NCBI GenBank assembly: GCA_946479905.1
Contig: CAMLIA010000112.1
Location: 1-14,423, forward strand
Origin: an uncultured Frankiales bacterium
Lineage (GTDB): Bacteria; Actinomycetota; Actinomycetes; Mycobacteriales; SCTD01
Length of the DNA stretch: 14,423 nucleotides
Reading direction: 5' to 3'
The notes below the pieces were generated by a model that saw only the letters and a list, made by a program, of their open reading frames with translations, was not told the origin of the DNA and searched no databases. Position numbers and translations under genes: made by a program. How positions within the stretch are numbered: the first letter of the stretch is position 1; every line of letters starts with the position of its first letter. Positions 1 through 6,761 of the stretch are shown one piece after another.

Positions 1-6
1 GTCACC

Positions 7-1551
7 TCAGTTGACCGCTCGGTCCGCGCCGTGCCAGTGCCGCTCCCGCAGCTCGCGCTTGAGGACCTTGCCCGCGCCGGAGACGGGGAGGGCGTCGATG
101 ACCTCGAGGCTGCGCGGGGACTTGTAGCCGGCGATCCGCTCCTTGCAGTGCTCCCGGAGGGTGTCGATGTCGAGGCTCGCTCCCGGCTGGAGGACGACGA
201 CGGCGTGGACCCGCTCGCCCCACTCGTCGTCGGGCACCCCGATGACCGCGCAGGCCGCGACCGACGGGTGCGTCGTGATGGCGCTCTCCACCTCGGCGGA
301 GTAGACGTTCTCGCCGCCCGTCACGATCATGTCCTTGAGGCGGTCGACGACGAAGACGTAGCCGTTGTCGTCCATGCGACCGCCGTCACCGGTGTGCATC
401 CAGCCGTCGACGAGGGCCGCCGCCGTCTCCGCCGGCTTGCCCCAGTAGCCCTGCATGACGTGGCCCCCGGCGACGACGATCTCGCCGACCTCGCCGCGCG
501 GGACCTCCTTGCCGTCGCTGTCCACGATCCGCACGAGCGCGTGCGGCGCGGCCCGGCCCGCCGAGCGCCGCAGCACGGGGTCCTTGTGCTCCTCGGGGCC
601 GAGCAGCGTCGCCACGGGCGAGAGCTCGGTCATGCCGTACGCCTGCGTGAGCTGGACGTGCGGGAGCACCCGGCCGATCCGCTCGAGCAGGCCCTCGGAG
701 ATCGGCGAGGCGCCGTACAGGACCTTCGCCATCGAGCTGAGGTCGGCCTCCTTGACGGCCGGCGCGTCGACGAGCAGCTGCAGCATCGTCGGGACCAGCA
801 GCGCGTCGGTCGGGCGGTGCTCCTCGATCGCGGCGATGACGCCGTCGGGGGTGAACATGGGCACGATGACGTGGCTGCCCCCGATGAGGTTGCGCCCCAT
901 CCAGGCCGCCAGGTCGGCGAGGTGGAACATCGGAGCGGCATGCAGCAGCCGCCCGCCGGGCACGATGAAGTTGCCGGTCGCGCAGGACCCGAGCGCCGAG
1001 ACCAGCAGGTTGGCGTGGCTGAGCATGACGCCCTTGGGGAAGCCGGTCGTGCCACCCGTGTAGAAGATGCCTGCCAGCTCGTCGCCGCCCCGCCGGACGT
1101 CCTCGACGGGGTCGTGCTCCAGGAGGTCGTCGTAGCGCAGCATGCCGTCGGGTGCCGGACCGTCGCCCGCGTGGACGACGGTGGCGACCCCTGGGGCAGC
1201 CGCCCGCACGGCCGGCACGGCAGCCGCGAACGCGTCGTCCACGAACAGCACCCGCGTTGCCGAGTCCTCGAGGCTGTAGGCGATCTCGGCAGGGCTCCAC
1301 CGGACGTTGATCGGGTTGACCACGCCCCCGGCCCACCAGGTGGCGTAGAGCAGCTCGTGGTAGCGGTCGGAGTTCAGGCTGAGGACGCCGACCCGGTCCC
1401 CCGGCCGCACGCCGAGCGAGACGAGCCCGGCGGCGAGCCGCGCCACCCGGTCCGCCGACTCCGCCCAGGTGGTGACGCGGTCGCCGAAGACGGTGGCGAC
1501 GCCCTGCGGGTCCTGCTGGACGTTGCGGTGCAGGCTCTGCGTGAGATGCAT
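7..1551 (-). CDS. Acyl-CoA synthetase, FadD-type (class I adenylate-forming ligase), 514 aa
   Basis: It activates a carboxylic acid to its acyl-CoA through an acyl-AMP intermediate, in the cytoplasm. The adenylate-forming (ANL) family motifs are present in order: the phosphate-binding loop YTGGTTGFPKG at about residues 164-174, YGMTEL at 305-310, HTGD near 386, the hinge region DRLKDMIVTGGENVY at 403-417, and the C-terminal catalytic lysine in GAGK (Lys495). Length is normal for the family. I chose the ATG at 1551 because GAAGGG lies just upstream and the family's N-terminus begins there; an in-frame upstream start at 1602 would run inside the preceding SDR gene. It is the last gene of a tight five-gene operon, 13 bases after the SDR stop. 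The substrate could be a medium- or long-chain fatty acid, a steroid side chain or an aromatic acid; the sequence does not decide this. Confidence 0.93.
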   Translation of the reverse strand: MHLTQSLHRNVQQDPQGVATVFGDRVTTWAESADRVARLAAGLVSLGVRPGDRVGVLSLNSDRYHELLYATWWAGGVVNPINVRWSPAEIAYSLEDSATRVLFVDDAFAAAVPAVRAAAPGVATVVHAGDGPAPDGMLRYDDLLEHDPVEDVRRGGDELAGIFYTGGTTGFPKGVMLSHANLLVSALGSCATGNFIVPGGRLLHAAPMFHLADLAAWMGRNLIGGSHVIVPMFTPDGVIAAIEEHRPTDALLVPTMLQLLVDAPAVKEADLSSMAKVLYGASPISEGLLERIGRVLPHVQLTQAYGMTELSPVATLLGPEEHKDPVLRRSAGRAAPHALVRIVDSDGKEVPRGEVGEIVVAGGHVMQGYWGKPAETAAALVDGWMHTGDGGRMDDNGYVFVVDRLKDMIVTGGENVYSAEVESAITTHPSVAACAVIGVPDDEWGERVHAVVVLQPGASLDIDTLREHCKERIAGYKSPRSLEVIDALPVSGAGKVLKRELRERHWHGADRAVN

Positions 1552-1564
1552 GGGGTGACCCTTC

Positions 1565-2392
1565 TCAGAGGTGGAAGCCGCCGGCGCACAGAACCGTCTC
1601 ACCGCTGATGTAGTCCGACTCCGGGGTGCACAGCAGGTAGACCGCCCCGGCAGCCTCTTCCGCGGTGCCGGCCCGCCCGAGCGGGATCATGGCCGACATG
1701 GTCTGCAGCAGCTGAGGGTTGACGCCGACCTGGATCTCCCGGCCGTCGACGTCGATGGACGTGCCGGCGTCCGCCACCTGCGTGAGGCGGGTCGAGATCA
1801 GGCCGAACGCCACCGCGTTCACGTTGACGTGCAGCCGTCCCCACTCCTTCGACAGCGCCCGGGTGAGGCCCTCGACCCCCGCCTTGGCGGCGGAGTAGTT
1901 GGCCTGACCGGCGTTCCCGCCGACACCGGCGAGCGAGGAGACGTTGACGACCTTGCGGTTGACCACCGCACCCGCTGCGCGCTCGGCCTTGACCGCTGCG
2001 CTGATCACCGGCTGCGCCGCGCGCAGGATGCGGAAGGGCGCCTTGAGGTGGACGTCGAGGATCGCGTCCCACTGCTCGTCGGTCATCTTCTGGATGACGT
2101 TGTCCCAGGTGAAGCCGGCGTTGTTGACGACGATGTGCAGCCCGCCGTAGGTCTCGGTCGCGGTGCCGACGAACCGCTCGGCGAAGCCGTCCTCCAGGAC
2201 ACTGCCGACGACGGCCGTCGCCGAGCCGCCCTCGGCCCTGATCTTCTCGACGGTGTCGGCGGCAGGCTCGGCGTCGAGGTCGTTGACGACCACCGAGGCA
2301 CCGGCCCGGGCGAGCTTGAGGGCGATCTGCTGCCCGATGCCGCGACCGGAGCCGGTGACGAGGGCGACCTTGCCCTCCAGGGATGAGCTCAC
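1565..2392 (-). CDS. Short-chain dehydrogenase/reductase (3-hydroxyacyl-CoA dehydrogenase or FabG-like), 275 aa
   Basis: This is a classical SDR oxidoreductase. The Rossmann glycine motif TGSGRGIG is at residues 13-20, NNAG at 90-93, the catalytic Ser at 152/153 in NVSS, and YSAAK (Tyr166, Lys170). Asp38 at the end of the second strand suggests NAD(H) rather than NADP(H), as expected for a catabolic hydroxyacyl-CoA dehydrogenase. Compared with a minimal 250-residue FabG there is extra sequence around residues 130-146, before the catalytic serine, and around 208-226, in the substrate loop. This form is common in actinobacterial lipid-degradation operons. The GTG start overlaps the stop of the upstream MaoC gene by four bases (GTGA), so translation is probably coupled. 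By context it would oxidise the hydroxyacyl-CoA made by the MaoC pair, but the substrate is inferred. Confidence 0.92.
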   Translation of the reverse strand: MSSSLEGKVALVTGSGRGIGQQIALKLARAGASVVVNDLDAEPAADTVEKIRAEGGSATAVVGSVLEDGFAERFVGTATETYGGLHIVVNNAGFTWDNVIQKMTDEQWDAILDVHLKAPFRILRAAQPVISAAVKAERAAGAVVNRKVVNVSSLAGVGGNAGQANYSAAKAGVEGLTRALSKEWGRLHVNVNAVAFGLISTRLTQVADAGTSIDVDGREIQVGVNPQLLQTMSAMIPLGRAGTAEEAAGAVYLLCTPESDYISGETVLCAGGFHL

Positions 2393-2808
2393 CGTGTGGT
2401 TCCTTCCAGGGAGAGGGTGGCGGTGCCCACGAGGGTCACCGTGCCGTCGGCAAGCGCGACGGACAGGTCGAGGGTGAGGACGCCGTCGTCCACGGAGATG
2501 ATCTCGCCGGTGCAGGTCGGCTCGGCACCGACCGGCGTGATGGCGGTGAAGCGGGTGGCGAACGACCGCAGGGCGTGCGGGCCGAACGCGTCGGTCAGCA
2601 GCCGGCCGAGGAAGGCCATGCTGAGCATGCCGTGCGCGAACACGTCGTCCATCCCCGCGGCCGTGGCCACGTCGAGGTCGATGTGGATCGGGTTGTGGTC
2701 GCCGGAACCGCCGGCGAACAGGGCGAGCGTCGTGCGCGTGACCGTGCCGACCGCCAGCGGTCCGACGCGGTCACCGACCTGCCAGGTGCGGTCGAGCGTG
2801 GCCGTCAT
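2389..2808 (-). CDS. MaoC-type enoyl-CoA hydratase (catalytic hot-dog subunit), 139 aa
   Basis: A single hot-dog domain of the (R)-specific hydratase/MaoC family. The hydratase signature GDHNPIHID at residues 36-44 supplies the catalytic Asp37 and His42, and FAHGML at 58-63 matches the following conserved Gly segment. The length equals one hot-dog fold. It sits between a MaoC_N-type gene and an SDR, overlapping each by four bases (ATGA upstream, GTGA downstream). In characterised actinobacterial systems such as mycobacterial HadAB/HadBC and the ChsH1-ChsH2 steroid hydratase, two short MaoC polypeptides form one active heteromer. By analogy this is the catalytic half, hydrating a 2-enoyl-CoA (or acting in reverse as a dehydratase). 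Confidence 0.9.
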   Translation of the reverse strand: MTATLDRTWQVGDRVGPLAVGTVTRTTLALFAGGSGDHNPIHIDLDVATAAGMDDVFAHGMLSMAFLGRLLTDAFGPHALRSFATRFTAITPVGAEPTCTGEIISVDDGVLTLDLSVALADGTVTLVGTATLSLEGTTR

Positions 2809-3251
2809 GCCGCGGTCCTGACGATGATGGTCGAGCCCAGCGTGGCGACCAGCTCGTCGCCCCGGGTGATCGCGGTGCGTCGCTCGACGACCTGCATGGC
2901 GCCGCCCTTCTTGCTCTGGACATCGGTGATGGTCGAGGTCGCGGTGAGCTCGTCACCCGCGAAGGCCGGCGTCACGTAGTCGAAGGCCTGCGCGCCGTGC
3001 AGCACGGTGCTCAGGTCGACACCCAGGCTCGTCAGCCAGCCGAACGGCTCGGCCTGCTCCAGCTCGACGCCGAACAGGAACGTCGGCGGGACGGGCAGGT
3101 CGCGGTGCCCCTGGGCCCGCGCGGCCTCGAGGTCGACGTAGACCGGGTCGGTCTGGCCGGTGGCCTTGGCGAACAGCCGCAACCGCCCGCGCTCGACGGT
3201 GAGGCTGACGGGGGCACTGGTGGTGCCGACCGCTGAGTCTGGGATGGGCAA
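2805..3251 (-). CDS. MaoC_N-type hot-dog protein, HadA-like partner subunit, 148 aa
   Basis: It resembles the N-terminal half of double hot-dog hydratases and mycobacterial HadA/HadC: ATGQTDPVYVD at residues 30-40, VPPTF at 54-58 and AFAGDEL at 96-102. At the position where the catalytic partner has the His of DxNPxH, this protein reads TDPVY, so the catalytic histidine is replaced by Tyr. That fits a substrate-binding rather than catalytic subunit. The start shown is TTG at 3251, 17 bases after the lipoprotein stop; no strong ribosome-binding site precedes it (a GAGAG lies about 13 bases upstream) and I see no better downstream ATG or GTG before the conserved region. Its stop overlaps the MaoC start by four bases (ATGA), which supports equimolar synthesis of a heteromer. 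Family is confident, exact start less so. Confidence 0.82.
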   Translation of the reverse strand: MPIPDSAVGTTSAPVSLTVERGRLRLFAKATGQTDPVYVDLEAARAQGHRDLPVPPTFLFGVELEQAEPFGWLTSLGVDLSTVLHGAQAFDYVTPAFAGDELTATSTITDVQSKKGGAMQVVERRTAITRGDELVATLGSTIIVRTAA

Positions 3252-3267
3252 CGGACGCGCTCGCTCT

Positions 3268-4782
3268 CTAGTAGGAGGTGGGGATGGCCCGGCTCGGGCC
3301 GGTGTAGCGGAAGCACTTGCAGCTGCTCGTGTAGACGAGGTGCCGCATCGAGCGCGGCGCGTCCGGCCGGCCCGGTGAGAAGGCGGACCCGCCGGCGTTG
3401 GTGAGGCTGGCGAAGCTGGTACCGAGCGCCTTCACCGCGGTGACGACACGGCCGCCGTCGCGGTCGCCACGCGTCGCCAGCAGCGCCCGCTCGTAGACGA
3501 AGAGCGCCTCGCAGAAGTTGTAGCCGTAGTAGAAGTCAGGACCGGTGGCCGGCTTGACGGAGGCCGAGCGGAGCAGCGCGAGGCAGCGCTTCTGCAGGCT
3601 GTTCGTCGCCGGGTAGTCCTGCGGTCGCACGTCCTGGGTCGGCATCCAGCCGTACCCGTGGATGTTCCCGATCTGCGCCGCCGGGAAGTTCCCCCGCAGT
3701 GCCTCCAGGTTCGCCAGCGAGGAGACGACGTAGGTCGGGCGGTAGGCCTGCGACTCGGCGCTGAGGCTGAACAGCAGCAGCGCCGGGCCCTCACTCGAGG
3801 CGTGGAACAGGACCCGGTCGACACCGGCGCTGGCGAACTGCAGGACGGCGCTCTGCAGGGCGCTGACGGCGCCGGCACTGTCGGCGTTGCCGTTCGGGCA
3901 GGTGATGGCGACGGTCTTGGCGACGGTCAGGCCCAGCTTCTTCGCGGCCGGCAGGAAGACGTGCTGCAGCGAGGTGGGCGTCCCCGGGCAGGTGTCGGTG
4001 ATCACGCCGAGCTTGTTCCTGGCCGTGAGCACGCCGTCCGCCGCGGCACCGACCAGCTTGAGCAGGCCGCGCCGGTCGATGGTCGGGACGTCCAGGTCCT
4101 CCTGCAGCGGGAACTGCGCCAGCTCCTCCTGGTCGGGCACGTTGAAGCCGGTGCTCAGGTGCGGGATGCGACTGCGCGACAGGCAGCGCTCGAACGAGGA
4201 GAAGTAGTTGAAGACGTACCCCAGCACCGCGACGACGTGGTGGTCCTGCGTGAACGTGGCGCACGCCGCCGAGAAGTCGGTCTCCCAGTTGCTGCTGCCC
4301 GTGTCGGTCTTCGCGTAGACGGGGACGATCTTGCGCCCGGCGAGCCCACCGGTCGCGTTGAGGCCCTTGATGATCGCGTCGTCGACGGTCTGCTCGCTGT
4401 AGGTGTTGCCGAGGCTCACCCCGAACTGGTCGGCGTTGCTCGTCCCGGTCAGCACCACCCCGATCGACAGCGGGCTGCTGTCCCGTCCCGGTGCGGCCCC
4501 GGGCACCGTGACCGCTCCAGGAGCAGCGGCGCCCGGCGTACCCGTCGTGCTGCCGACAGCGCCTGAGCTGCCGCCGGGCGTCAGGCCTCCGCCGGCACCC
4601 GTCGTGCCGGTGCCAGGCGCGAGGGGCTCCGCCGGGTCCTGGCCGTCGACGGGTGCCGCGAGCCCGCCCGAGCCGGCCTGCCGCGAGGTGACCGGCACGG
4701 TCGTCCCGCACGCCGCCGCACCCGCCACCAGCAGCAGCCCCGTCGCGAGGAGGCGAGCGCGGTGCGGACGGCGCAGGTGCAT
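3268..4782 (-). CDS. Substrate-binding lipoprotein, LivK/Peripla_BP_6-like, 504 aa
   Basis: A secreted lipoprotein: a basic N-terminus, a hydrophobic stretch at residues 11-24 and a lipobox-like GAAAC with Cys25 as the lipidation site. Residues 26 to about 100 are a Gly/Pro/Ser/Thr/Ala-rich linker. From about 104 (SIGVVLTG) it follows the periplasmic-binding-protein type I fold used by branched-chain amino acid and aromatic-acid ABC systems: GLNATGGLAGRKI near 136-148 and a ligand-domain segment with ATFTQDHHVVAVLG. Several cysteines in the mature domain may pair as disulfides. The ATG at 4782 has GAGGAG six bases upstream and starts exactly at the signal peptide; longer readings to 5061 run through the promoter. 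It is the first gene of the catabolic operon. No permease or ATPase is encoded in the window, so it either serves a transporter elsewhere or acts as a binding/sensor protein. The ligand is unknown. Confidence 0.88.
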   Translation of the reverse strand: MHLRRPHRARLLATGLLLVAGAAACGTTVPVTSRQAGSGGLAAPVDGQDPAEPLAPGTGTTGAGGGLTPGGSSGAVGSTTGTPGAAAPGAVTVPGAAPGRDSSPLSIGVVLTGTSNADQFGVSLGNTYSEQTVDDAIIKGLNATGGLAGRKIVPVYAKTDTGSSNWETDFSAACATFTQDHHVVAVLGYVFNYFSSFERCLSRSRIPHLSTGFNVPDQEELAQFPLQEDLDVPTIDRRGLLKLVGAAADGVLTARNKLGVITDTCPGTPTSLQHVFLPAAKKLGLTVAKTVAITCPNGNADSAGAVSALQSAVLQFASAGVDRVLFHASSEGPALLLFSLSAESQAYRPTYVVSSLANLEALRGNFPAAQIGNIHGYGWMPTQDVRPQDYPATNSLQKRCLALLRSASVKPATGPDFYYGYNFCEALFVYERALLATRGDRDGGRVVTAVKALGTSFASLTNAGGSAFSPGRPDAPRSMRHLVYTSSCKCFRYTGPSRAIPTSY

Positions 4783-4809
4783 GTGAGGCTCCTCGAGGGC
4801 CGAGCAGGT

Positions 4810-4829
4810 TACAGTCAGGTCGGACTGTA
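4810..4829. promoter_or_regulatory. Candidate TetR operator O1 (7-6-7 palindrome)
   Basis: Perfect inverted repeat TACAGTC-N6-GACTGTA in the 116-base divergent region between the lipoprotein and TetR genes. The arm at 4824-4829 is also the predicted -10 (TACAGT) of the minus-strand promoter, so a bound protein would block that promoter. Thirteen of 20 positions match the second palindrome at 5505-5524. Size and symmetry suit a TetR dimer. Binding by the neighbouring regulator is inferred. Confidence 0.65.
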
Positions 4830-4852
4830 GAAGCGTTACGGTCGTGGCGCAA
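4824..4852 (-). promoter_or_regulatory. Predicted promoter of the lipoprotein-MaoC-SDR-FadD operon
   Basis: On the minus strand TTGCGC (4852-4847) is separated by 17 bases from TACAGT (4829-4824), a housekeeping-type -35/-10 pair. Transcription would start near 4817, giving a leader of about 35 bases before the ATG at 4782. The -10 lies inside candidate operator O1. Confidence 0.5.
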
Positions 4853-4865
4853 GGGCCACGCTCAG

Positions 4866-4871
4866 TAGGAT
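4866..4871 (+). promoter_or_regulatory. Candidate -10 element for the TetR gene
   Basis: TAGGAT fits the actinobacterial TAnnnT -10 consensus and lies 27 bases before the ATG. I see no convincing -35 at the right distance. Operator O1 lies upstream of it, so autoregulation is possible but less direct than for the opposite promoter. Confidence 0.3.
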
Positions 4872-4898
4872 CCGCGGCGAGCAGCTTGGAGGTGGGGC

Positions 4899-5507
4899 AT
4901 GTCCGGCCAGCCGGCGCGCGTCCCTCGGACGCAGGGCGAGCGGTCCGCGGCGATGCAGCGTCGCCTGCTCGACGCCACCGTCGCGGCCCTGTACGAGAAG
5001 GGCTACGGGGGCACCACCACGATGGAGGTGCAGCAGCGCGCGGGGGTCTCGCGCGGGGCACTGCTGCACCACTACGCGTCGCGCACCGAGCTCATGGTCG
5101 CCGCCGTGGAGCACCTCACGCGGGAGCGGATCGCGGAGGTCCTCTCGCTGGTGAAGTCCCAGGCCCCGGAGACCGGTCGGCTGGAGTGGGCCGTCGGCGT
5201 CCTGTGGGGAACCTTTCAGGGAGCGCTGTACGTGGCATCCCTCGAGCTGTGGCTCGCCGCGCGCAACGACCGGGAGCTGCTCGCGGTGCTGCTGCCGCAG
5301 GAGCGCATCCTCGGCCAGACGATCCGCAGCATGGCCGCCGACCTGTTCGGTCCGGAGCTGAGCAGCCACCCCGGCTTCGGGGAGGCCCTCGAGCTGCTGC
5401 TCGACGCCCAGCGCGGCGCCGCTGCGCGGTCGGTGCTGCGGTCGACCGACACCGACGAGCGGCTGCTGGCCTCCTGGGTGCACCTCGTCACGACGCTGAC
5501 CTCTTAG
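4899..5507 (+). CDS. TetR/AcrR-family transcriptional regulator, 202 aa
   Basis: DNA-binding N-terminus typical of TetR proteins: a helix from about residue 15, then the helix-turn-helix with TTMEVQQRAGVSRGALLHHY at about 40-59 and SRTEL at 61-65. The rest is an all-helical ligand and dimer domain of normal length that I cannot assign to a ligand; in catabolic loci of this sort the effector is often the acyl-CoA. The ATG is preceded by GGAGG at seven bases. The gene lies between two related palindromes, one overlapping the promoter of the divergent operon and one overlapping its own stop codon and the thiolase -35. That arrangement suggests a local repressor of both arms. Confidence 0.92.
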   Translation: MSGQPARVPRTQGERSAAMQRRLLDATVAALYEKGYGGTTTMEVQQRAGVSRGALLHHYASRTELMVAAVEHLTRERIAEVLSLVKSQAPETGRLEWAVGVLWGTFQGALYVASLELWLAARNDRELLAVLLPQERILGQTIRSMAADLFGPELSSHPGFGEALELLLDAQRGAAARSVLRSTDTDERLLASWVHLVTTLTS

Positions 5508-5524
5508 CGTCAGTCTTGACGGTA
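5505..5524. promoter_or_regulatory. Candidate TetR operator O2 (thiolase promoter)
   Basis: TAGCGTC-N6-GACGGTA, an inverted repeat with one mismatch per arm pair, starting at the TAG stop of the TetR gene. It shares TA-N2-GTCAG-N4-GAC-N-GTA with O1 (13 of 20 bases identical) and covers the TTGACG -35 of the thiolase promoter. Because it contains an inner CGTCA/TGACG stem it could also be read as a small hairpin, but it has no U-tract, so an operator is the better reading. Confidence 0.58.
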
Positions 5525-5545
5525 ATTCCTCTCGCCCTCTAGGGT
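5516..5545 (+). promoter_or_regulatory. Predicted promoter of the thiolase-hydrolase operon
   Basis: TTGACG (5516-5521) and TAGGGT (5540-5545) are separated by 18 bases and match the housekeeping actinobacterial consensus well. The predicted start near 5552 leaves a leader of about 25 bases before the GTG at 5577. The -35 is inside candidate operator O2. Confidence 0.6.
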
Positions 5546-5576
5546 CGGTGGCTCAGCCGCGACACCAGGGAGAGCC

Positions 5577-6761
5577 GTGAGCATCGACGTACGCGTCGCC
5601 GGAGTCGGGATGGTGCCGTTCTCCCGCCCCAGCGCCGGAGAGCAGTACCCCGACATGGCGGAGCGCGCGGTCGTCGCGGCACTGCGCGATGCCGGCGTCG
5701 GCATCGAGGACGTGCAGCAGGCGTTCGCCAGCTACGTGTACGGCGACTCCACCGCGGGGCAGGCCGCGCTCTACGGCGTCGGCGCCACCGGCATCCCGGT
5801 CGTCAACGTCCACAACAACTGCGCGAGCGGGTCCTCCGCGCTGTGGCTCGCCCGGCAGGCGATCGCCTCGGGCGACGTCGACGTCGTGCTGGCGTTCGGC
5901 TTCGAGCAGATGCAGCGCGGCGCCCTCGTCGAGCACTGGACCGACCGGCCCGGTCCGCTGGGCCGGTTCGAGGAGCGCCGCGACGCCCTGCAGGGCACCG
6001 CCGACGGCGTGCCGATGGCCGCGCAGTTCTTCGGCGGCGCCGGCCTCGCGCACATGGAGCGCTACGGCACCAAGCCCGAGACGTTCGCGCAGATCTCGGT
6101 CAAGGCGCGGCGGCACGCCCAGCACAACCCGAACGCCGTGTTCCGCGACCTGGTCACCGTCGAGGAGGTCATGGCCTCGCCGCAGATCTACGGCCCGCTG
6201 ACCCGGCTGCAGTGCTGCCCACCCACCAGCGGCGCTGCCGCCGTGGTGCTCGTCAGCGCGGAAGCCGCTGCCCGCAAGGGGATCTCGGCGAAGGTCCGCA
6301 TCGCGGGGCAGGCCCTCACGTCGGACACCCCCTCGACGTGGGACGGAGACATGCGGCACGTCGTCGGGTACGGCGTCGCCGCCGACGCGGCGCAGCGCGC
6401 GTACGCCCAGGCGGGCATCGGGCCGGAGGACATCCGGGTCGTCGAGCTGCACGACTGCTTCACCGCGAACGAGCTGATCTCCTACGAGGCCCTCGGCCTC
6501 ACGCCGGAGGGCACGGCGGAGAAGTTCGTCCTGGACGGCGACAACACCTACGGCGGCCGCGTGGTCACCAACCCGTCCGGTGGCCTGCTGTCCAAGGGCC
6601 ACCCGCTGGGCGCGACCGGCCTCGCGCAGTGCGCGGAGCTGACCTGGCAGCTGCGCGGCGAGGCGGGGCCCCGCCAGGTCGAGGGCGTGACCACCGCTCT
6701 GCAGCACAACCTCGGCCTCGGGTCGGCCTGCGTCGTGACGGTGTACGAGTCCGTGCGTTGA
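5577..6761 (+). CDS. SCP-x/lipid-transfer-type thiolase (acetyl-CoA acetyltransferase family), 394 aa
   Basis: It catalyses thiolytic cleavage of a 3-oxoacyl-CoA (or the reverse condensation) in the cytoplasm. The nucleophilic cysteine is Cys82 in NNCASGSS, the HDCF motif typical of the SCP2-thiolase subgroup is at residues 292-295, and KGHPLGATG (His342) and GLGSAC (Cys385) give the remaining active-site residues. Length matches the family, so this is a thiolase without a fused sterol-carrier domain. The start is GTG with GGGAGA just upstream. Related enzymes in actinobacteria act in steroid side-chain and branched-chain or aromatic acyl-CoA degradation, and some act as aldolases, so the exact reaction is open. 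It would complete the sequence of acyl-CoA ligase, hydratase and dehydrogenase encoded on the other strand. Confidence 0.92.
   Translation: MSIDVRVAGVGMVPFSRPSAGEQYPDMAERAVVAALRDAGVGIEDVQQAFASYVYGDSTAGQAALYGVGATGIPVVNVHNNCASGSSALWLARQAIASGDVDVVLAFGFEQMQRGALVEHWTDRPGPLGRFEERRDALQGTADGVPMAAQFFGGAGLAHMERYGTKPETFAQISVKARRHAQHNPNAVFRDLVTVEEVMASPQIYGPLTRLQCCPPTSGAAAVVLVSAEAAARKGISAKVRIAGQALTSDTPSTWDGDMRHVVGYGVAADAAQRAYAQAGIGPEDIRVVELHDCFTANELISYEALGLTPEGTAEKFVLDGDNTYGGRVVTNPSGGLLSKGHPLGATGLAQCAELTWQLRGEAGPRQVEGVTTALQHNLGLGSACVVTVYESVR

Noticed and set aside
31..1608. 525-codon plus-strand frame opposite the acyl-CoA synthetase
   Set aside because: Antisense shadow of a high-GC gene: Arg/Asp/Val-rich, no domains. 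Similar long frames at 1571-2386, 10127-11845 and 11900-13231 were dropped for the same reason.
4783..5061. Longer N-terminus for the binding lipoprotein, starting at 5061
   Set aside because: It would place about 90 residues before an obvious lipoprotein signal peptide, cross the divergent promoter and run through the TetR coding region; ATG 4782 has an ideal ribosome-binding site.
5843..6757. N-terminal extension of the serine hydrolase frame inside the thiolase gene
   Set aside because: It overlaps the conserved thiolase in another frame and has Arg-rich, non-conserved composition; the hydrolase begins at the TTG overlapping the thiolase stop.
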